From the NCBI RefSeq assembly GCF_001028175.1, contig NZ_AEJF01000131.1, positions 23,705-87,704 on the forward strand: a DNA stretch of 64,000 bases, read 5' to 3'. The notes below the pieces were generated by a model. It saw only the letters and a list, made by a program, of their open reading frames with translations. It was not told the origin of the DNA and searched no databases. This document shows, piece by piece, positions 34,406 to 43,438 of this stretch. Position 1 is the first letter of the stretch. The number at the start of each line of letters is the position of its first letter. Position numbers and translations under genes: made by a program. The DNA comes from Caballeronia mineralivorans PML1(12). Lineage in GTDB: Bacteria > Pseudomonadota > Gammaproteobacteria > Burkholderiales > Burkholderiaceae.

Positions 34406-35542
34406 CTATGCCGCCGCAACACCGCTGAACCGGTCGATGGCAAACGCATCGAGCGGTAGGGATGCCACACCGTCCAGCACCAGCTCCGATACCAACTTCC
34501 CGCATCCCGGTCCAAGCTGAAACCCGCTGCCGCAATACCCGAACGAATAGGTCAGGTTCGACGCCCGCCGGCTGGGCGAAATCACGGGCAACGAGTCGTC
34601 GGTGAATGCTTCCACGCCGGCCCATGCGCGATTGATCCCGAGATTGCGCAGATGCGGAAACAGGTCGACGACTGTATTTGCGCTCTTCACGAGCCGCGCA
34701 AAATCGACTTCGCCATGACGTCCGGGCAGATCCGCGATCCCGATCAGCTTGCCGCCGATAACAACCGTGCCGTTATCGAATTGCTTGAACGAGAGCGGCC
34801 GCCCCGTTGCGCCGAGCGTCGCGCGGCAGAACGGCGCAGCGCGATGCGTGACCATCAGCATGAGCCCTTCAGGATGAACCGGCACCGGCTCGCCGACTTG
34901 TTGCGCGAGCTCGCCCGACCATGCCCCGGCCGTGACAACCAGCTTCGCGGCAGAGAATACCCCCGCCGGCGTGTGCGCGAGCCAGCGCTCGCCCTTCTGT
35001 TCGATGCGTGTCACCGGTGTGCCTTCGTGGAACACCGCACCATGCCGCTCTGCTGCAAGGCGAAACGCCGTCGTCGTCCGAAACGGCAGCGCGTAACCAT
35101 CGCGCTCGACCCAAATACCGCCGGTCACATGCGGCGTAATCGCCGGTTCCAGCTCAAGCAAAGTCTCACGGTCGATGATCTTCTCATGCGTAAAACCATG
35201 CGCCTCGAGCAGCGCCACGCGTTCGCGGCACTCATCGAGTTCGGCTTCGGTCTCGGCAATCTTCAACTGTCCCGACGCCACGAAACCCGCATCGTCACCG
35301 ATTGTATCGACGATGTTGTGCCAGATCTCCCGCGACATCAACGCCAGCGGAATCTCCGGCAATGGCCGGCCGAGCGTACGCACGCCACCTGCATTAACGC
35401 CCGATGCATGGCGGCCGACATAATCGGCTTCCAGCACAGTCACGCTCACACCGCGGCGCGCGAGATGGAACGCGCTGCTCGATCCATGCAGCCCGCCGCC
35501 GATGACCAGCACGTCGGACTCGTTGGCTACGGGCTTATTCAC
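34406..35542 (-). CDS. FAD-dependent amine/amino-acid oxidoreductase (DadA/OoxB-like)
   Basis: The protein has 378 residues from GTG 35542, which overlaps the previous stop by 8 bases; the longer frame adds 30 residues unlike the family. The FAD-binding start VLVIGGGLHGSSSAFHLARRG (about 12) is the Rossmann dinucleotide motif. It continues ASGVNAGGVRTLGRPLPEIP (about 46) and ends with a domain reading AWAGVEAFTDDSLPVISPS then FGYCGSGFQLGPGCGKLVSEL. This is the DadA/glycine-oxidase fold, the beta subunit in opine oxidases and D-hydroxyproline dehydrogenases. It probably oxidises an N-substituted or D-amino acid and passes electrons to the HcnB/HcnA-like partners encoded just upstream. Confidence 0.88.
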   Translation of the reverse strand: MNKPVANESDVLVIGGGLHGSSSAFHLARRGVSVTVLEADYVGRHASGVNAGGVRTLGRPLPEIPLALMSREIWHNIVDTIGDDAGFVASGQLKIAETEAELDECRERVALLEAHGFTHEKIIDRETLLELEPAITPHVTGGIWVERDGYALPFRTTTAFRLAAERHGAVFHEGTPVTRIEQKGERWLAHTPAGVFSAAKLVVTAGAWSGELAQQVGEPVPVHPEGLMLMVTHRAAPFCRATLGATGRPLSFKQFDNGTVVIGGKLIGIADLPGRHGEVDFARLVKSANTVVDLFPHLRNLGINRAWAGVEAFTDDSLPVISPSRRASNLTYSFGYCGSGFQLGPGCGKLVSELVLDGVASLPLDAFAIDRFSGVAAA

Positions 35543-36929
35543 CGGCCAGTTCTCCCAGCGTAAGCGGTTTAATCGGCGGCCGGATGCGGTAGTAGCCGAC
35601 TGTAGCGGGAGCCACATCGCGGGCATCGGCAATCACTTCCGTCACGGTCAATCCGCAGAGGCGGCCTTGACACGGACCCATGCCGCATCGGCCGAAGGAC
35701 TTCGCCTGGTTCGGTCCGAGACAGCCAAGCTTCACGAAATGCCGGAGTTCGCCGGCCGTGACTTCCTCGCAGCGGCACACAATCACCTCGTCCTTCGGCA
35801 CGCGATTTTCATCGCGTGGCCGATAGAGGCTGTCGAGGAAAGGGCGAATGCGCATGACGTCGCTCAAGCGCCGAAGCAGCGGCGCGGCGCTGCGATTGCG
35901 CGCGGCGGTATCGATCGCGCCAAGCTGCGTGGCAATCGCCAGCGCTGTCACTTCGCCTTGCGTTTCCGCCGCCTGCGCGCCGCCAATGCCGCCGCCATCG
36001 CCTGCAACGAAGATGCCGGGGACATCGAGTTCGCCCCATTGATCGGTGACGGGCGTGAAGCATAACTGCGCTTCATCCCACTTATGCGATGCCCGCAGCG
36101 ACTGCGTGAACTGCGTATTCGGCACCACGCCCTGGTGCAGCAGGATGACATTGGCTTCAATCCGATGCGACACGCCCCGCACCGAGAAATGCAACGCGCG
36201 TGCGCGCTCGCTTCCGTCTTCGTCGATACCGCTCTCCACGCGCAGATCGTCGGCGGCTTCGTGCATCGGCACGCCGGCTTCGCGCAAGGTCCGCATCAAC
36301 TGCAAGCCCTTGCTCAGGTAAGGCCACGCGCGCAATGCGGACAGCATGTGCCGCTTGGCGCGCCAGCGGTCGTCGTGGCGAGTCGTATCGACGAGCGCGC
36401 GGATCGGTACGCCAGCGCTTACGTACTGCCATCCGAGGAGATAAAGCAGTGGTCCGCAGCCGACCAGTATCGGCGGCTCGGTGGGCACTTCGCCCGCGCT
36501 TTTCAGCAGGATCTGCGCGGCGCCGGCGGTCATCACGCCGGGCAAGGTCCAGCCGGGAATCGGAAAGGGCCGCTCGAGCGCGCCGGTCGCGAGCACCACG
36601 CGCCTGGCCTCGAAGCTGCCCACTTTGCCGTCCTTGAGGTAGTGCACCGAGCGCTCGCGCGTGACTTGCCAGACCGATGCGTTCGGCACATAACGCGCGC
36701 GGGAGCGGGCGAATGCGCTGGCCAGCGCCGAACCGGCGGCATAGTCGGGACCGAGGATGTTACGGCGTTGCGCGTCGCTGCGTTCGATCGCGCGATAGAT
36801 CTGCCCACCCACCGCTTCCTGTTCATCGAGCAGCACCACCGACAACCCTGCTCTCGCAGCCTGAGTCGCAGCGGCAAGCCCGGCAGGTCCAGCGCCGATC
36901 ACGGCGACATCGACGGATTCAGCGGCCAT
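35535..36929 (-). CDS. HcnB/OoxA-like FAD and [2Fe-2S] subunit
   Basis: The protein has 464 residues. The start was set at ATG 36929, right before the FAD Rossmann motif VAVIGAGPAGLAAATQAARAG (from about 8); the extra upstream frame lies inside the HcnA-like gene. A second nucleotide-binding segment surrounds ILVGCGPLLYLLGWQ (about 160). The C-terminal BFD-like domain (about 383-455) has CRCEEVTAGEL and then FGRCGMGPCQGRLCG, four cysteines for a [2Fe-2S] cluster. The match is to HcnB of cyanide synthesis, opine oxidase subunit A and the alpha subunit of heteromeric D-hydroxyproline dehydrogenase. It relays electrons from the DadA-like subunit toward quinone. Confidence 0.9.
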   Translation of the reverse strand: MAAESVDVAVIGAGPAGLAAATQAARAGLSVVLLDEQEAVGGQIYRAIERSDAQRRNILGPDYAAGSALASAFARSRARYVPNASVWQVTRERSVHYLKDGKVGSFEARRVVLATGALERPFPIPGWTLPGVMTAGAAQILLKSAGEVPTEPPILVGCGPLLYLLGWQYVSAGVPIRALVDTTRHDDRWRAKRHMLSALRAWPYLSKGLQLMRTLREAGVPMHEAADDLRVESGIDEDGSERARALHFSVRGVSHRIEANVILLHQGVVPNTQFTQSLRASHKWDEAQLCFTPVTDQWGELDVPGIFVAGDGGGIGGAQAAETQGEVTALAIATQLGAIDTAARNRSAAPLLRRLSDVMRIRPFLDSLYRPRDENRVPKDEVIVCRCEEVTAGELRHFVKLGCLGPNQAKSFGRCGMGPCQGRLCGLTVTEVIADARDVAPATVGYYRIRPPIKPLTLGELAGE

Positions 36930-37299
36930 GAACGTTCTCCCTGGATGCCTGCGACAAGTCCAGATCCGACTGCGGCGGCAGATCGCGTGCGCCCTCTTGC
37001 GAATGAATACGCATGCCGTCTTGCACCGTGACCATGCAGCTCTGCCGGCTCGGCATGCCATCGATCTCGACCAGGCATTCGAAGCACGCGCCCATCATGC
37101 AATACGGCGCGCGCGGTGCGCCCGATACCGGCGTCGCGCGAAAACGCTGGACTCCGGCGGCCAACAATGCGGCGGCAACCGAACGGCCCCCCGCTACGCT
37201 GAAAGGCTGGTCGTTGAACCAGATCTGGATGGCGGTTTCAGTCTTGGCGTCGGTGCCGGCGGCCGGCTGGAGCACTCTGAATAGCGGTTTGGAAGTCAT
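36919..37299 (-). CDS. HcnA-like (2Fe-2S)-binding subunit
   Basis: The protein has 126 residues from ATG 37299. A ferredoxin-like fold is visible from FNDQPFSVAGGRSVAAALLA (about 27). The cluster ligands sit in PYCMMGACFECLVEIDG (about 64) plus the later SRQSC, spacing C-x4-C-x2-C...C. It corresponds to HcnA or the gamma subunit of heteromeric D-hydroxyproline dehydrogenase. Its end overlaps the HcnB-like start by 11 bases, which implies tight coupling. The C-terminal tail is acidic and probably flexible. Confidence 0.88.
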   Translation of the reverse strand: MTSKPLFRVLQPAAGTDAKTETAIQIWFNDQPFSVAGGRSVAAALLAAGVQRFRATPVSGAPRAPYCMMGACFECLVEIDGMPSRQSCMVTVQDGMRIHSQEGARDLPPQSDLDLSQASRENVHGR

Positions 37300-37357
37300 A
37301 GCGGAATGTCGGTGTTCAAGGGGCGCCGCGTGGCGCGCAAGCGAGACGTTGAAGCGG

Positions 37358-38500
37358 CTAGTGAGCATGGCTGGCCGGGTGATCGGCGGCGAGGAAACGG
37401 CCGCCCCGGAACGCGGGGAGTTCATCGGGGATCGGACCACCGGTTATCCAGGGTGCGATGCGCAAGGCATGTGCTGCCGCCAGCGTCACACCGCTGTGAC
37501 AGGTCACGACGAATGAGCCCGGGTACTGCAGCGACTGTTCGTAGATCGGAAAACTGTCAGGGCTATAGACACGCAGCGCGGCCCACGTGCGCACCAGCCG
37601 CACGTTCTTCAACAGGGGGAAGCTACGCACCCCGCGTCGCGCGATGGTCGAGAGCACGTCGGTGGTGGTGAAGTCGTTGTAGCCGGCCTCTTCCATCGAA
37701 TCGCCGAACTGCACCGAGCCTTCGTCGGTCTGGCGCACATTGATGGTCGGGTAATGCAGGAACGGTGCGACCCGTTCACTGACCAGCACCTGTCCGCGAT
37801 TCGGCGCGACCGGCGCATGCAGACCCACCTGGGCGCTGAGCGCACGGTTACCAAGGCCCGCTGACAGCACGACCTTCGGCGCGCGCCACACAGCGTTCCT
37901 GCCGTGCACGGCGAAGCCGTTCGTCTCGGGAACGATGCGACCGATCTCTTCGCCGTTGACGAGCTTCACCCCGCGCCGCTGCATGGCGTCGTGCAGCGCA
38001 CGTAGCAGCTTGAGCGGATTCACGTGACCGTCCATGGGCGTATAACTCGCGCCGATCACTTCAGGTCCCACGGCCGGCAGACGTTCGCGCAACTCCTGCG
38101 CGTCGAGCAACTGATAGGGATACTCGCCACCGAGTTCCGCCTGCAGCGTCGATAGACGTTTCTCGCGCTCGGCCATCTCGTCGTCGGAGAAACACAGGTG
38201 GAAACCGCCCGGCTGCTTAAGCGATACATCGATACCGGTGTCCTCCAGCAACGCAGCTGCGAGTCCCGGCCATAGTCGCGCCGAGCTACGCGACCAGCGC
38301 GCGTAGGGCGACAAACCGTAACCCTTGCCCTGCACCCACACCAGGCCGAAATTGCCGCGCGAGGCGCGAAAACCGCCGTCGCCCTGGTCCAGCACTGTCA
38401 CCTTCGCCCCCTCGCGCGCCAGCCCGTAGGCCACCGCGGTTCCCACCAGCCCGCCTCCGACCACCAGCACGTCGGGACTGTCGACTGAATGACCTCTCAT
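37358..38500 (-). CDS. Second FAD-dependent amine/amino-acid oxidoreductase
   Basis: The protein has 380 residues from ATG 38500. It has the FAD motif VLVVGGGLVGTAVAYGLARE (about 12), then GFRASRGNFGLVWVQGKGYG (about 42), and a C-terminal segment VRTWAALRVYSPDSFPIYEQ and SFVVTCHSGVTLAAAHALR. It is a DadA-fold protein distinct from the one at 34406, from which it differs across most positions. Having two such subunits in one operon suggests either two substrates or a two-step oxidation. Its start overlaps the stop of a permease gene by 4 bases (ATGA). Confidence 0.88.
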   Translation of the reverse strand: MRGHSVDSPDVLVVGGGLVGTAVAYGLAREGAKVTVLDQGDGGFRASRGNFGLVWVQGKGYGLSPYARWSRSSARLWPGLAAALLEDTGIDVSLKQPGGFHLCFSDDEMAEREKRLSTLQAELGGEYPYQLLDAQELRERLPAVGPEVIGASYTPMDGHVNPLKLLRALHDAMQRRGVKLVNGEEIGRIVPETNGFAVHGRNAVWRAPKVVLSAGLGNRALSAQVGLHAPVAPNRGQVLVSERVAPFLHYPTINVRQTDEGSVQFGDSMEEAGYNDFTTTDVLSTIARRGVRSFPLLKNVRLVRTWAALRVYSPDSFPIYEQSLQYPGSFVVTCHSGVTLAAAHALRIAPWITGGPIPDELPAFRGGRFLAADHPASHAH

Positions 38501-39294
38501 CGTGTTTCTCCAATCAGGACGCGGTCCAGACCCACCATACGGTCGAGCACCAGCATCAGGACGACCGTGCCGACGATCAACACGGTCGACACGGAGGCGA
38601 CCAGTGGATCGATCGTCTGCGCGATCTGGTTGTACATCGCGACGGGCAGCGTGGTCGTGCCGGGCGTCGCGACGAAAATGGTCATGGTGAGCTCGTCGAA
38701 GCTCTGGATGAACGACAGCACCCAGCCACCCGCTACACCCGTGCGTATCATCGGCAGGACCACGCGGCGAAAGGCCGTGAAGCGGCTGGCGCCGCACGAC
38801 AGCGCCGCCCGTTCCGCATCGCGATCAAGGCCTATAGCCGATGACAAAGCAAGCCGCAACGCATACGGCAACACGATGATCACATGCGTCGCGCAAAGCG
38901 CCCAGAACGAGCCGCCGAGCCCGAGCAAGCTAAGAAAACGCAGGAACGCGATGCCGAGTACGACGGCGGGAATCATCATCGGCGAGAGGAAAAAGCCGGT
39001 GAGCGCAGCGCGGCCGGGGAAGCGGTAGCGTGCGATGGCAAGCGCCGCCGGCAACGCCAGCGCGACGCCTATCGTGGCCGCCACCAGCGCGAGGCGCACC
39101 GAGAGCCAGAACGCCCCGACGATCTGATCGTTGTCCAGGATCGCCCTGAACCAGCGCAGCGACGCGCCGTCGAACGGCAGCGAGATGAATCCCTTGTCGG
39201 TGAAAGCGACCAGGATGACGACGACCAGCGGCGCGGCGATAAAGGTCAGGAAGAGCGCATTGAACAGCAGGCCGAGGAATCCGTTTTGTTTCAT
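38497..39294 (-). CDS. ABC transporter permease, PotC type
   Basis: The protein has 265 residues with six predicted helices, a typical length for PotC/YdcV-type permeases. The cytoplasmic loop with the EAA motif appears at AALSCGASRFTAFRRVVLP (about 165-184), which contacts the ATPase. It belongs to the polyamine/opine/mannopine branch of importers. The partner permease follows upstream in transcription (39308) with a 13-base gap. Confidence 0.9.
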   Translation of the reverse strand: MKQNGFLGLLFNALFLTFIAAPLVVVILVAFTDKGFISLPFDGASLRWFRAILDNDQIVGAFWLSVRLALVAATIGVALALPAALAIARYRFPGRAALTGFFLSPMMIPAVVLGIAFLRFLSLLGLGGSFWALCATHVIIVLPYALRLALSSAIGLDRDAERAALSCGASRFTAFRRVVLPMIRTGVAGGWVLSFIQSFDELTMTIFVATPGTTTLPVAMYNQIAQTIDPLVASVSTVLIVGTVVLMLVLDRMVGLDRVLIGETR

Positions 39295-39307
39295 GACGTC
39301 CCCCGGT

Positions 39308-40180
39308 TCAGTCGAAGATGTGCTTGAAACGGCGCTCGGCCAGCCGGCTGCAGCCCAGCACGATCACCACATTGGCAATAAGCAGCAGCACCGCGATCGT
39401 CGCGCCCAGCGGCCAGTTCAGCGTGCCGAGGAACTCATCGTAAGCGGCGGTCGCAACCACTTTCAGACGCCGCCCGCCGATCAACGCAGGTGTCGCGAAA
39501 GCCGATGCGGACAGCGCGAACACAATGATCGAACCCGACAGCACGCCCGGCAGGATCTGCGGCAGCACCACACGCCGGAACACCCGGAACGGTGAAGCGC
39601 CGAGTGAGCGGCCGGCCCATTCCACCTGCGGGTCGAGTTTCTGCAGCGTCGCCCAAACCGACATCACCATGAAGGGCACCAGCACGTGCGTCAGCGCGAT
39701 CACCACGCCGGTCATCGTGAAGACGAGACGAATGGGTTCAGAGGTGATGTGAAGCGCCTGTAACGCGTTGTTCAGCACGCCGTTGTTGCCAAGCAGGATC
39801 TGCCAGCCGAGCGTACGGACAACGACCGATATCAGCAACGGACCGAGCACGACAAGCAGGCAGATGGATTGCCAGGGACGTTTCATCCGCGCGAGCACGA
39901 TGGTCTCCGGCACGCCGAGCAGAATGCAGAGCAAGGTCACGGCAAACGCGAGACCGGCGGTGCGGCCGAAGATCGAACCGTAGTAGGGGTCGGTAATAAC
40001 TTCGATGTAGTTGCGCAGCGTGTAGGTGGCGAGCGTGCCCTGGCTGCTGCTGAAGACGTGGAAGGACAGCATGAGCGTCAACACAAGCGGCACCAGCAGC
40101 AGGCCGCAGAACAACAGCAACGCGGGGGCGGACAGGAGCCACGGCGCGGCGCCCGCGCGATCGTTGTCAAGCGTGGCCAT
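39308..40180 (-). CDS. ABC transporter permease, PotB type
   Basis: The protein has 290 residues from ATG 40180; the longer frame adds 30 unlikely residues and lies over the ATPase gene. The six-helix core starts APALLLFCGLLLVPLVLTLM. The EAA loop is AGRSLGASPFRVFRRVVLPQ (about 197). Its start overlaps the ATPase stop by 14 bases. It forms the translocation channel with the PotC-type partner. Confidence 0.9.
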   Translation of the reverse strand: MATLDNDRAGAAPWLLSAPALLLFCGLLLVPLVLTLMLSFHVFSSSQGTLATYTLRNYIEVITDPYYGSIFGRTAGLAFAVTLLCILLGVPETIVLARMKRPWQSICLLVVLGPLLISVVVRTLGWQILLGNNGVLNNALQALHITSEPIRLVFTMTGVVIALTHVLVPFMVMSVWATLQKLDPQVEWAGRSLGASPFRVFRRVVLPQILPGVLSGSIIVFALSASAFATPALIGGRRLKVVATAAYDEFLGTLNWPLGATIAVLLLIANVVIVLGCSRLAERRFKHIFD

Positions 40181-41246
40181 CGAGTCCCTCCTTCTGGAGC
40201 ACGCGCAAGTCGTCGTCCGACCACGCCACGCCGACCTGCGCGCCTTCGTCCGGTGGCGGCGCGCCGTCATTGGGCTGGGCTACGCTGAGTTGTCCAAGAC
40301 CGGTATCGATGAGAAGCAGCCACTGGTTGCCGGTGAAAACGCGTGTGGTGATGCGGCCAGTGGTGCGAATAGCTGCCGTATCGATGGTCGCGAGATGCAC
40401 CTTCTCCGGCCGGATATAGACATTCACCTGACCCTGCACATGGCGGCCTTCGTGCGGCACCTTCAGCGTGGTGCCGGCGACATCGACTTCCGCGCAGCGT
40501 CCATTGCGGCGCAACACCTCGCCGGGCAGCAGATTGGTCTTGCCAAGAAATGCTGATGCAAACAGCGTCGTCGGCCGCTCGTAGGCTTCGAACGGCGTGC
40601 TCAATTGCGCGATCGTGCCGCGATGCATCACCGCGATGCGATCGCTCATCGTCATGGCTTCGACCTGATCGTGCGTGACAAGAATGGTCGTGATGCCGAG
40701 ACGCTTTTGAATCGCCCTCAGCTCGATGTGCATTTCCTCGCGCAGCTTGGCGTCGAGATTGGACATCGGTTCGTCGAGCAGCAGCAGTTCAGGACGCATG
40801 GCGAGCGCGCGAGCGATGGCGACGCGTTGCCGCTGGCCGCCCGACAGCTCTTTCGGATAACGGCCGCCTAGTCCGCTCAGCCGCACGAGATCCAGCGCTT
40901 CGGCGACACGTTCGGCACGCGCCGCGCGTTTCATGTTGCGCATCTCAAGACCGAAGCCGACGTTGCCATCCACGGTCATATGCGGAAACAACGCATAGCT
41001 CTGGAACACGACACCCATGCCGCGCTTCTCGGGCCGTTCATATGTGATATCGCGACCATCGAGCAGGATGGTGCCGGTAGTCGGCGTGACAAAACCCGCG
41101 ACCATCTGCAAGGTCGTGGTCTTGCCGCAACCGGATGGACCGAGCAGCGACAGGAACTCACCACGTTCGACGTCAAGGTCGATCTGTTCGATCGCGGTGA
41201 AGTCGCCGTAGCGCTTCGAAATGCCTTTGAGTGTCAGGAAGCTCAT
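40167..41246 (-). CDS. ABC transporter ATPase, PotA type
   Basis: The protein has 359 residues. Walker A GPSGCGKTT (about 37), Q-loop VVFQSYALFPHMT (about 79), signature LSGGQRQRVAIARAL (about 134), Walker B LLLLDEPMSNLDA (about 154) and the switch His in LVTHDQ are all present. A C-terminal TOBE-type regulatory domain spans about 240-355. It powers the importer encoded by the neighbouring genes. Confidence 0.95.
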   Translation of the reverse strand: MSFLTLKGISKRYGDFTAIEQIDLDVERGEFLSLLGPSGCGKTTTLQMVAGFVTPTTGTILLDGRDITYERPEKRGMGVVFQSYALFPHMTVDGNVGFGLEMRNMKRAARAERVAEALDLVRLSGLGGRYPKELSGGQRQRVAIARALAMRPELLLLDEPMSNLDAKLREEMHIELRAIQKRLGITTILVTHDQVEAMTMSDRIAVMHRGTIAQLSTPFEAYERPTTLFASAFLGKTNLLPGEVLRRNGRCAEVDVAGTTLKVPHEGRHVQGQVNVYIRPEKVHLATIDTAAIRTTGRITTRVFTGNQWLLLIDTGLGQLSVAQPNDGAPPPDEGAQVGVAWSDDDLRVLQKEGLDGHA

Positions 41247-41267
41247 GTGCGGTCGGTCCGTCCCGGT

Positions 41268-42347
41268 TCAGCGTTCTACGCTGCGATTCCAGCGCTCGGT
41301 CCATTCTGTCCGATGCTGGTTGATCGTCGCCCAGTCCATGGCGACGAGCTTCGAGATTTGCTCAGGACCATAAGGCACGCGCGCCGCCACTTCCGGAGTC
41401 AGTTGCACGGTCTTGTTGACCGGGCCAAGGCCGATCGCCTGGGCCTGGATCATCTGCACTTCCGGGCTTAGCAGGTACTGGATGAACTGCTGCGACAACG
41501 CCGGCTGCGCATTCTCCGCCACCACGCAGGCGCCAACCTGCAGCGCGACTCCGCCCTCTTTCGGGTAGAAAAACTTCAGCGGAAAACCCGTGTTCTGCAG
41601 CGCAACGGCGCGACCGCTTCCATATGGCGCAAGGATCACGTCGCCGCTTTGCATCAGGCCGTCCATCTCGCCCGGCGTCGGCGCCCAGGACAGCACGTCC
41701 GGCGCAACCTGCGTGGTCATTGCGGTAAAACCCGGGTCGATGTTCTTCTCGCCGCCGCCATTCAAACGCGCCAGCATGACAAGCGTATGCAGGCCGTAAG
41801 TGTTCGTGATCGGCGGCATGCCGAGCTTGCCTTTCAGGCGTTTGTCGTACAGCACGTTCCAGGAATCCGGCGCGGGCAGGCCCATCTTCTTGAACGCATC
41901 GGCGTTATAACCAATCCCCGTTGCGACCATGCCGACACCCACCGAGGTCGGGCCAAGATGCGCAAGCGGATACAGGTCCTTCATTACCGGCGCGTCGTCG
42001 ATCTTCGCGCACAAACCCATCTGCATCGCCTGGTACATCGGGCCGTCGTCCATCACCGCGACATTGATCTGCTGATGTCCTTTTTGCGCCTGCAATTTTG
42101 CCAGCGTGTCGCTGGAATTACCCGCCACGTAGACTATCTTGACGTCGTGCGCTTTCTCGAACGGCGGGATGATCTTTTGCCGGTACATGGTCTCGTTCGA
42201 ACCGCCGACGTTCGCCACATACAGCGTGGTTTCAGCGTGCGCGAGCAGCGACCCCGACAACGCCCCGGCGCAGCCGAGCGCGGCAAGCAGTGGCCGCAGA
42301 TACGAACGAGAAGACGACGAGCAACGGCTTTGCTGCAGTTGTTTCAT
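41268..42347 (-). CDS. ABC transporter substrate-binding protein (polyamine/opine type)
   Basis: The protein has 359 residues with a signal peptide (about 1-38, ending LLAHA). The mature chain starts ETTLYVANVGGSNETMYRQ and has the two-lobed type-2 binding fold of the PotD/iron/mannopine group, with TGIGYNADAFKKMGLPAPDS (about 144) and QAIGLGPVNKTVQL near the end. It is first in the nine-gene minus-strand operon and defines the ligand. The neighbourhood (amine oxidoreductases, RidA) points to an amine, opine or modified amino acid. Confidence 0.88.
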   Translation of the reverse strand: MKQLQQSRCSSSSRSYLRPLLAALGCAGALSGSLLAHAETTLYVANVGGSNETMYRQKIIPPFEKAHDVKIVYVAGNSSDTLAKLQAQKGHQQINVAVMDDGPMYQAMQMGLCAKIDDAPVMKDLYPLAHLGPTSVGVGMVATGIGYNADAFKKMGLPAPDSWNVLYDKRLKGKLGMPPITNTYGLHTLVMLARLNGGGEKNIDPGFTAMTTQVAPDVLSWAPTPGEMDGLMQSGDVILAPYGSGRAVALQNTGFPLKFFYPKEGGVALQVGACVVAENAQPALSQQFIQYLLSPEVQMIQAQAIGLGPVNKTVQLTPEVAARVPYGPEQISKLVAMDWATINQHRTEWTERWNRSVER

Positions 42348-42439
42348 GTGCGATTCTCCAGACTGTGCAGGGTCGGACGCTTGAGGGTTTGGCTTAAGAG
42401 TCGGGTTAAACGGCGAAATTATTCTGTTCGTCGCAGGGC

Positions 42440-42485
42440 ATATCGTCCAATAAGAATAAAATAACTATCCATACAAGGATGATAT
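42440..42485. promoter_or_regulatory. Candidate LysR operator between the divergent operon and regulator
   Basis: Arms ATATCGTCC (42440-42448) and GGATGATAT (42477-42485) pair at 8 of 9 positions around an AT-rich 28-base centre. The site lies in the 150-base gap between the operon's first gene and its divergent LysR gene, where such regulators normally bind. The AT-rich centre probably also holds the promoters. Confidence 0.45.
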
Positions 42486-42497
42486 GGGTTTCGTTCA

Positions 42498-43424
42498 ATG
42501 AATCTTAAGCACATAGAGGCGTTCCGGGCGGTGATGCTGGCGGGTTCCATGACCGCGGCGGCCAGGGAATTGTTCACATCGCAGCCCAATATCAGCCGCC
42601 TGATCACGCAACTGGAACGCGAAACCGGGCTGCTGCTGTTCCAGCGCAGCGGCGTGCGGCTGATTCCCACCAGCGAGGGCAATGCGTTTTTTCGTGAGGT
42701 GGAACGCGCGTATGTAGGCCTGCAGGGGCTGACCAATGCCGCGGCTCAGATCAAGAATCTGGGGACGGGGCGATTGCGCATTGCAGCAATGCCGTCGGCG
42801 GGATTGACGCTCGTGCCGCATGCAATCCAGCGCTTTCAGGCCCTGCACCCGGAAGTCACCATTTCGCTGCACGTGAACACCTCAGGCACCGTCAACCACT
42901 GGACGAGCTCGCAGTTCTGCGATCTTGGCGTCGCGGTTTATACCAGCGAAGCGTCCAATTGCGAGATCGAGTTGTTATCGAAGGTGGCGGCGGTGTGTGT
43001 ATTACCGGAAGGGCATCGGCTGGCGAAAAAAGCAACGCTCAAGCCCAAGGATCTTCAAGGCGAGCGATTCATCTCCTTGTGCCACGGCGACGGCACGCGC
43101 GCGCAGATGGACGAGGTATTCGAACGCGAGGGAGTCGAACGGGTGCTCGCGATCGAAGGGCAGTATTCGGCAATCTGCTGCGAGATGGTTCGCTGCGGCA
43201 TGGGCGTGACGCTGGCTCATCCGATTGTCGCGCAGGACTTCGCCGGTCCCGGCATCGCGATCCGGCCGTTCACGCCAGCGGTCTTGTTCCCGACTTATTT
43301 GCTTTTTCCCCCGCATCAGCCGCGGGCGCGTCTGACGGTGGAATTCGTCGATGTGCTGCGTAAAACGCATGAGGACCGGCTCGCGGCGATGCTGGTTAAA
43401 CCGGAGCGGCTGAAGCGGGCTTGA
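42498..43424 (+). CDS. LysR-family regulator of the amine/opine operon
   Basis: The protein has 308 residues. The start MNLKHIEAFRAVMLAGSMT and LFTSQPNISRLITQLERETG (about 27) resemble OccR/NocR and related opine regulators. The effector domain shows PSAGLTLVPHAIQRFQALHP (about 101) and a late MVRCGMGVTLAHPIVAQDF. Divergent placement next to the ABC-oxidoreductase operon makes it the likely activator, with the imported compound as inducer. Confidence 0.9.
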   Translation: MNLKHIEAFRAVMLAGSMTAAARELFTSQPNISRLITQLERETGLLLFQRSGVRLIPTSEGNAFFREVERAYVGLQGLTNAAAQIKNLGTGRLRIAAMPSAGLTLVPHAIQRFQALHPEVTISLHVNTSGTVNHWTSSQFCDLGVAVYTSEASNCEIELLSKVAAVCVLPEGHRLAKKATLKPKDLQGERFISLCHGDGTRAQMDEVFEREGVERVLAIEGQYSAICCEMVRCGMGVTLAHPIVAQDFAGPGIAIRPFTPAVLFPTYLLFPPHQPRARLTVEFVDVLRKTHEDRLAAMLVKPERLKRA

Positions 43425-43438
43425 ACGGGGTGGCGACG

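Noticed and set aside
36157..37031. Plus-strand frames over the HcnB/HcnA-like genes
   Set aside because: They are antisense to overlapping genes with intact FAD and iron-sulfur motifs, and have no start signals.
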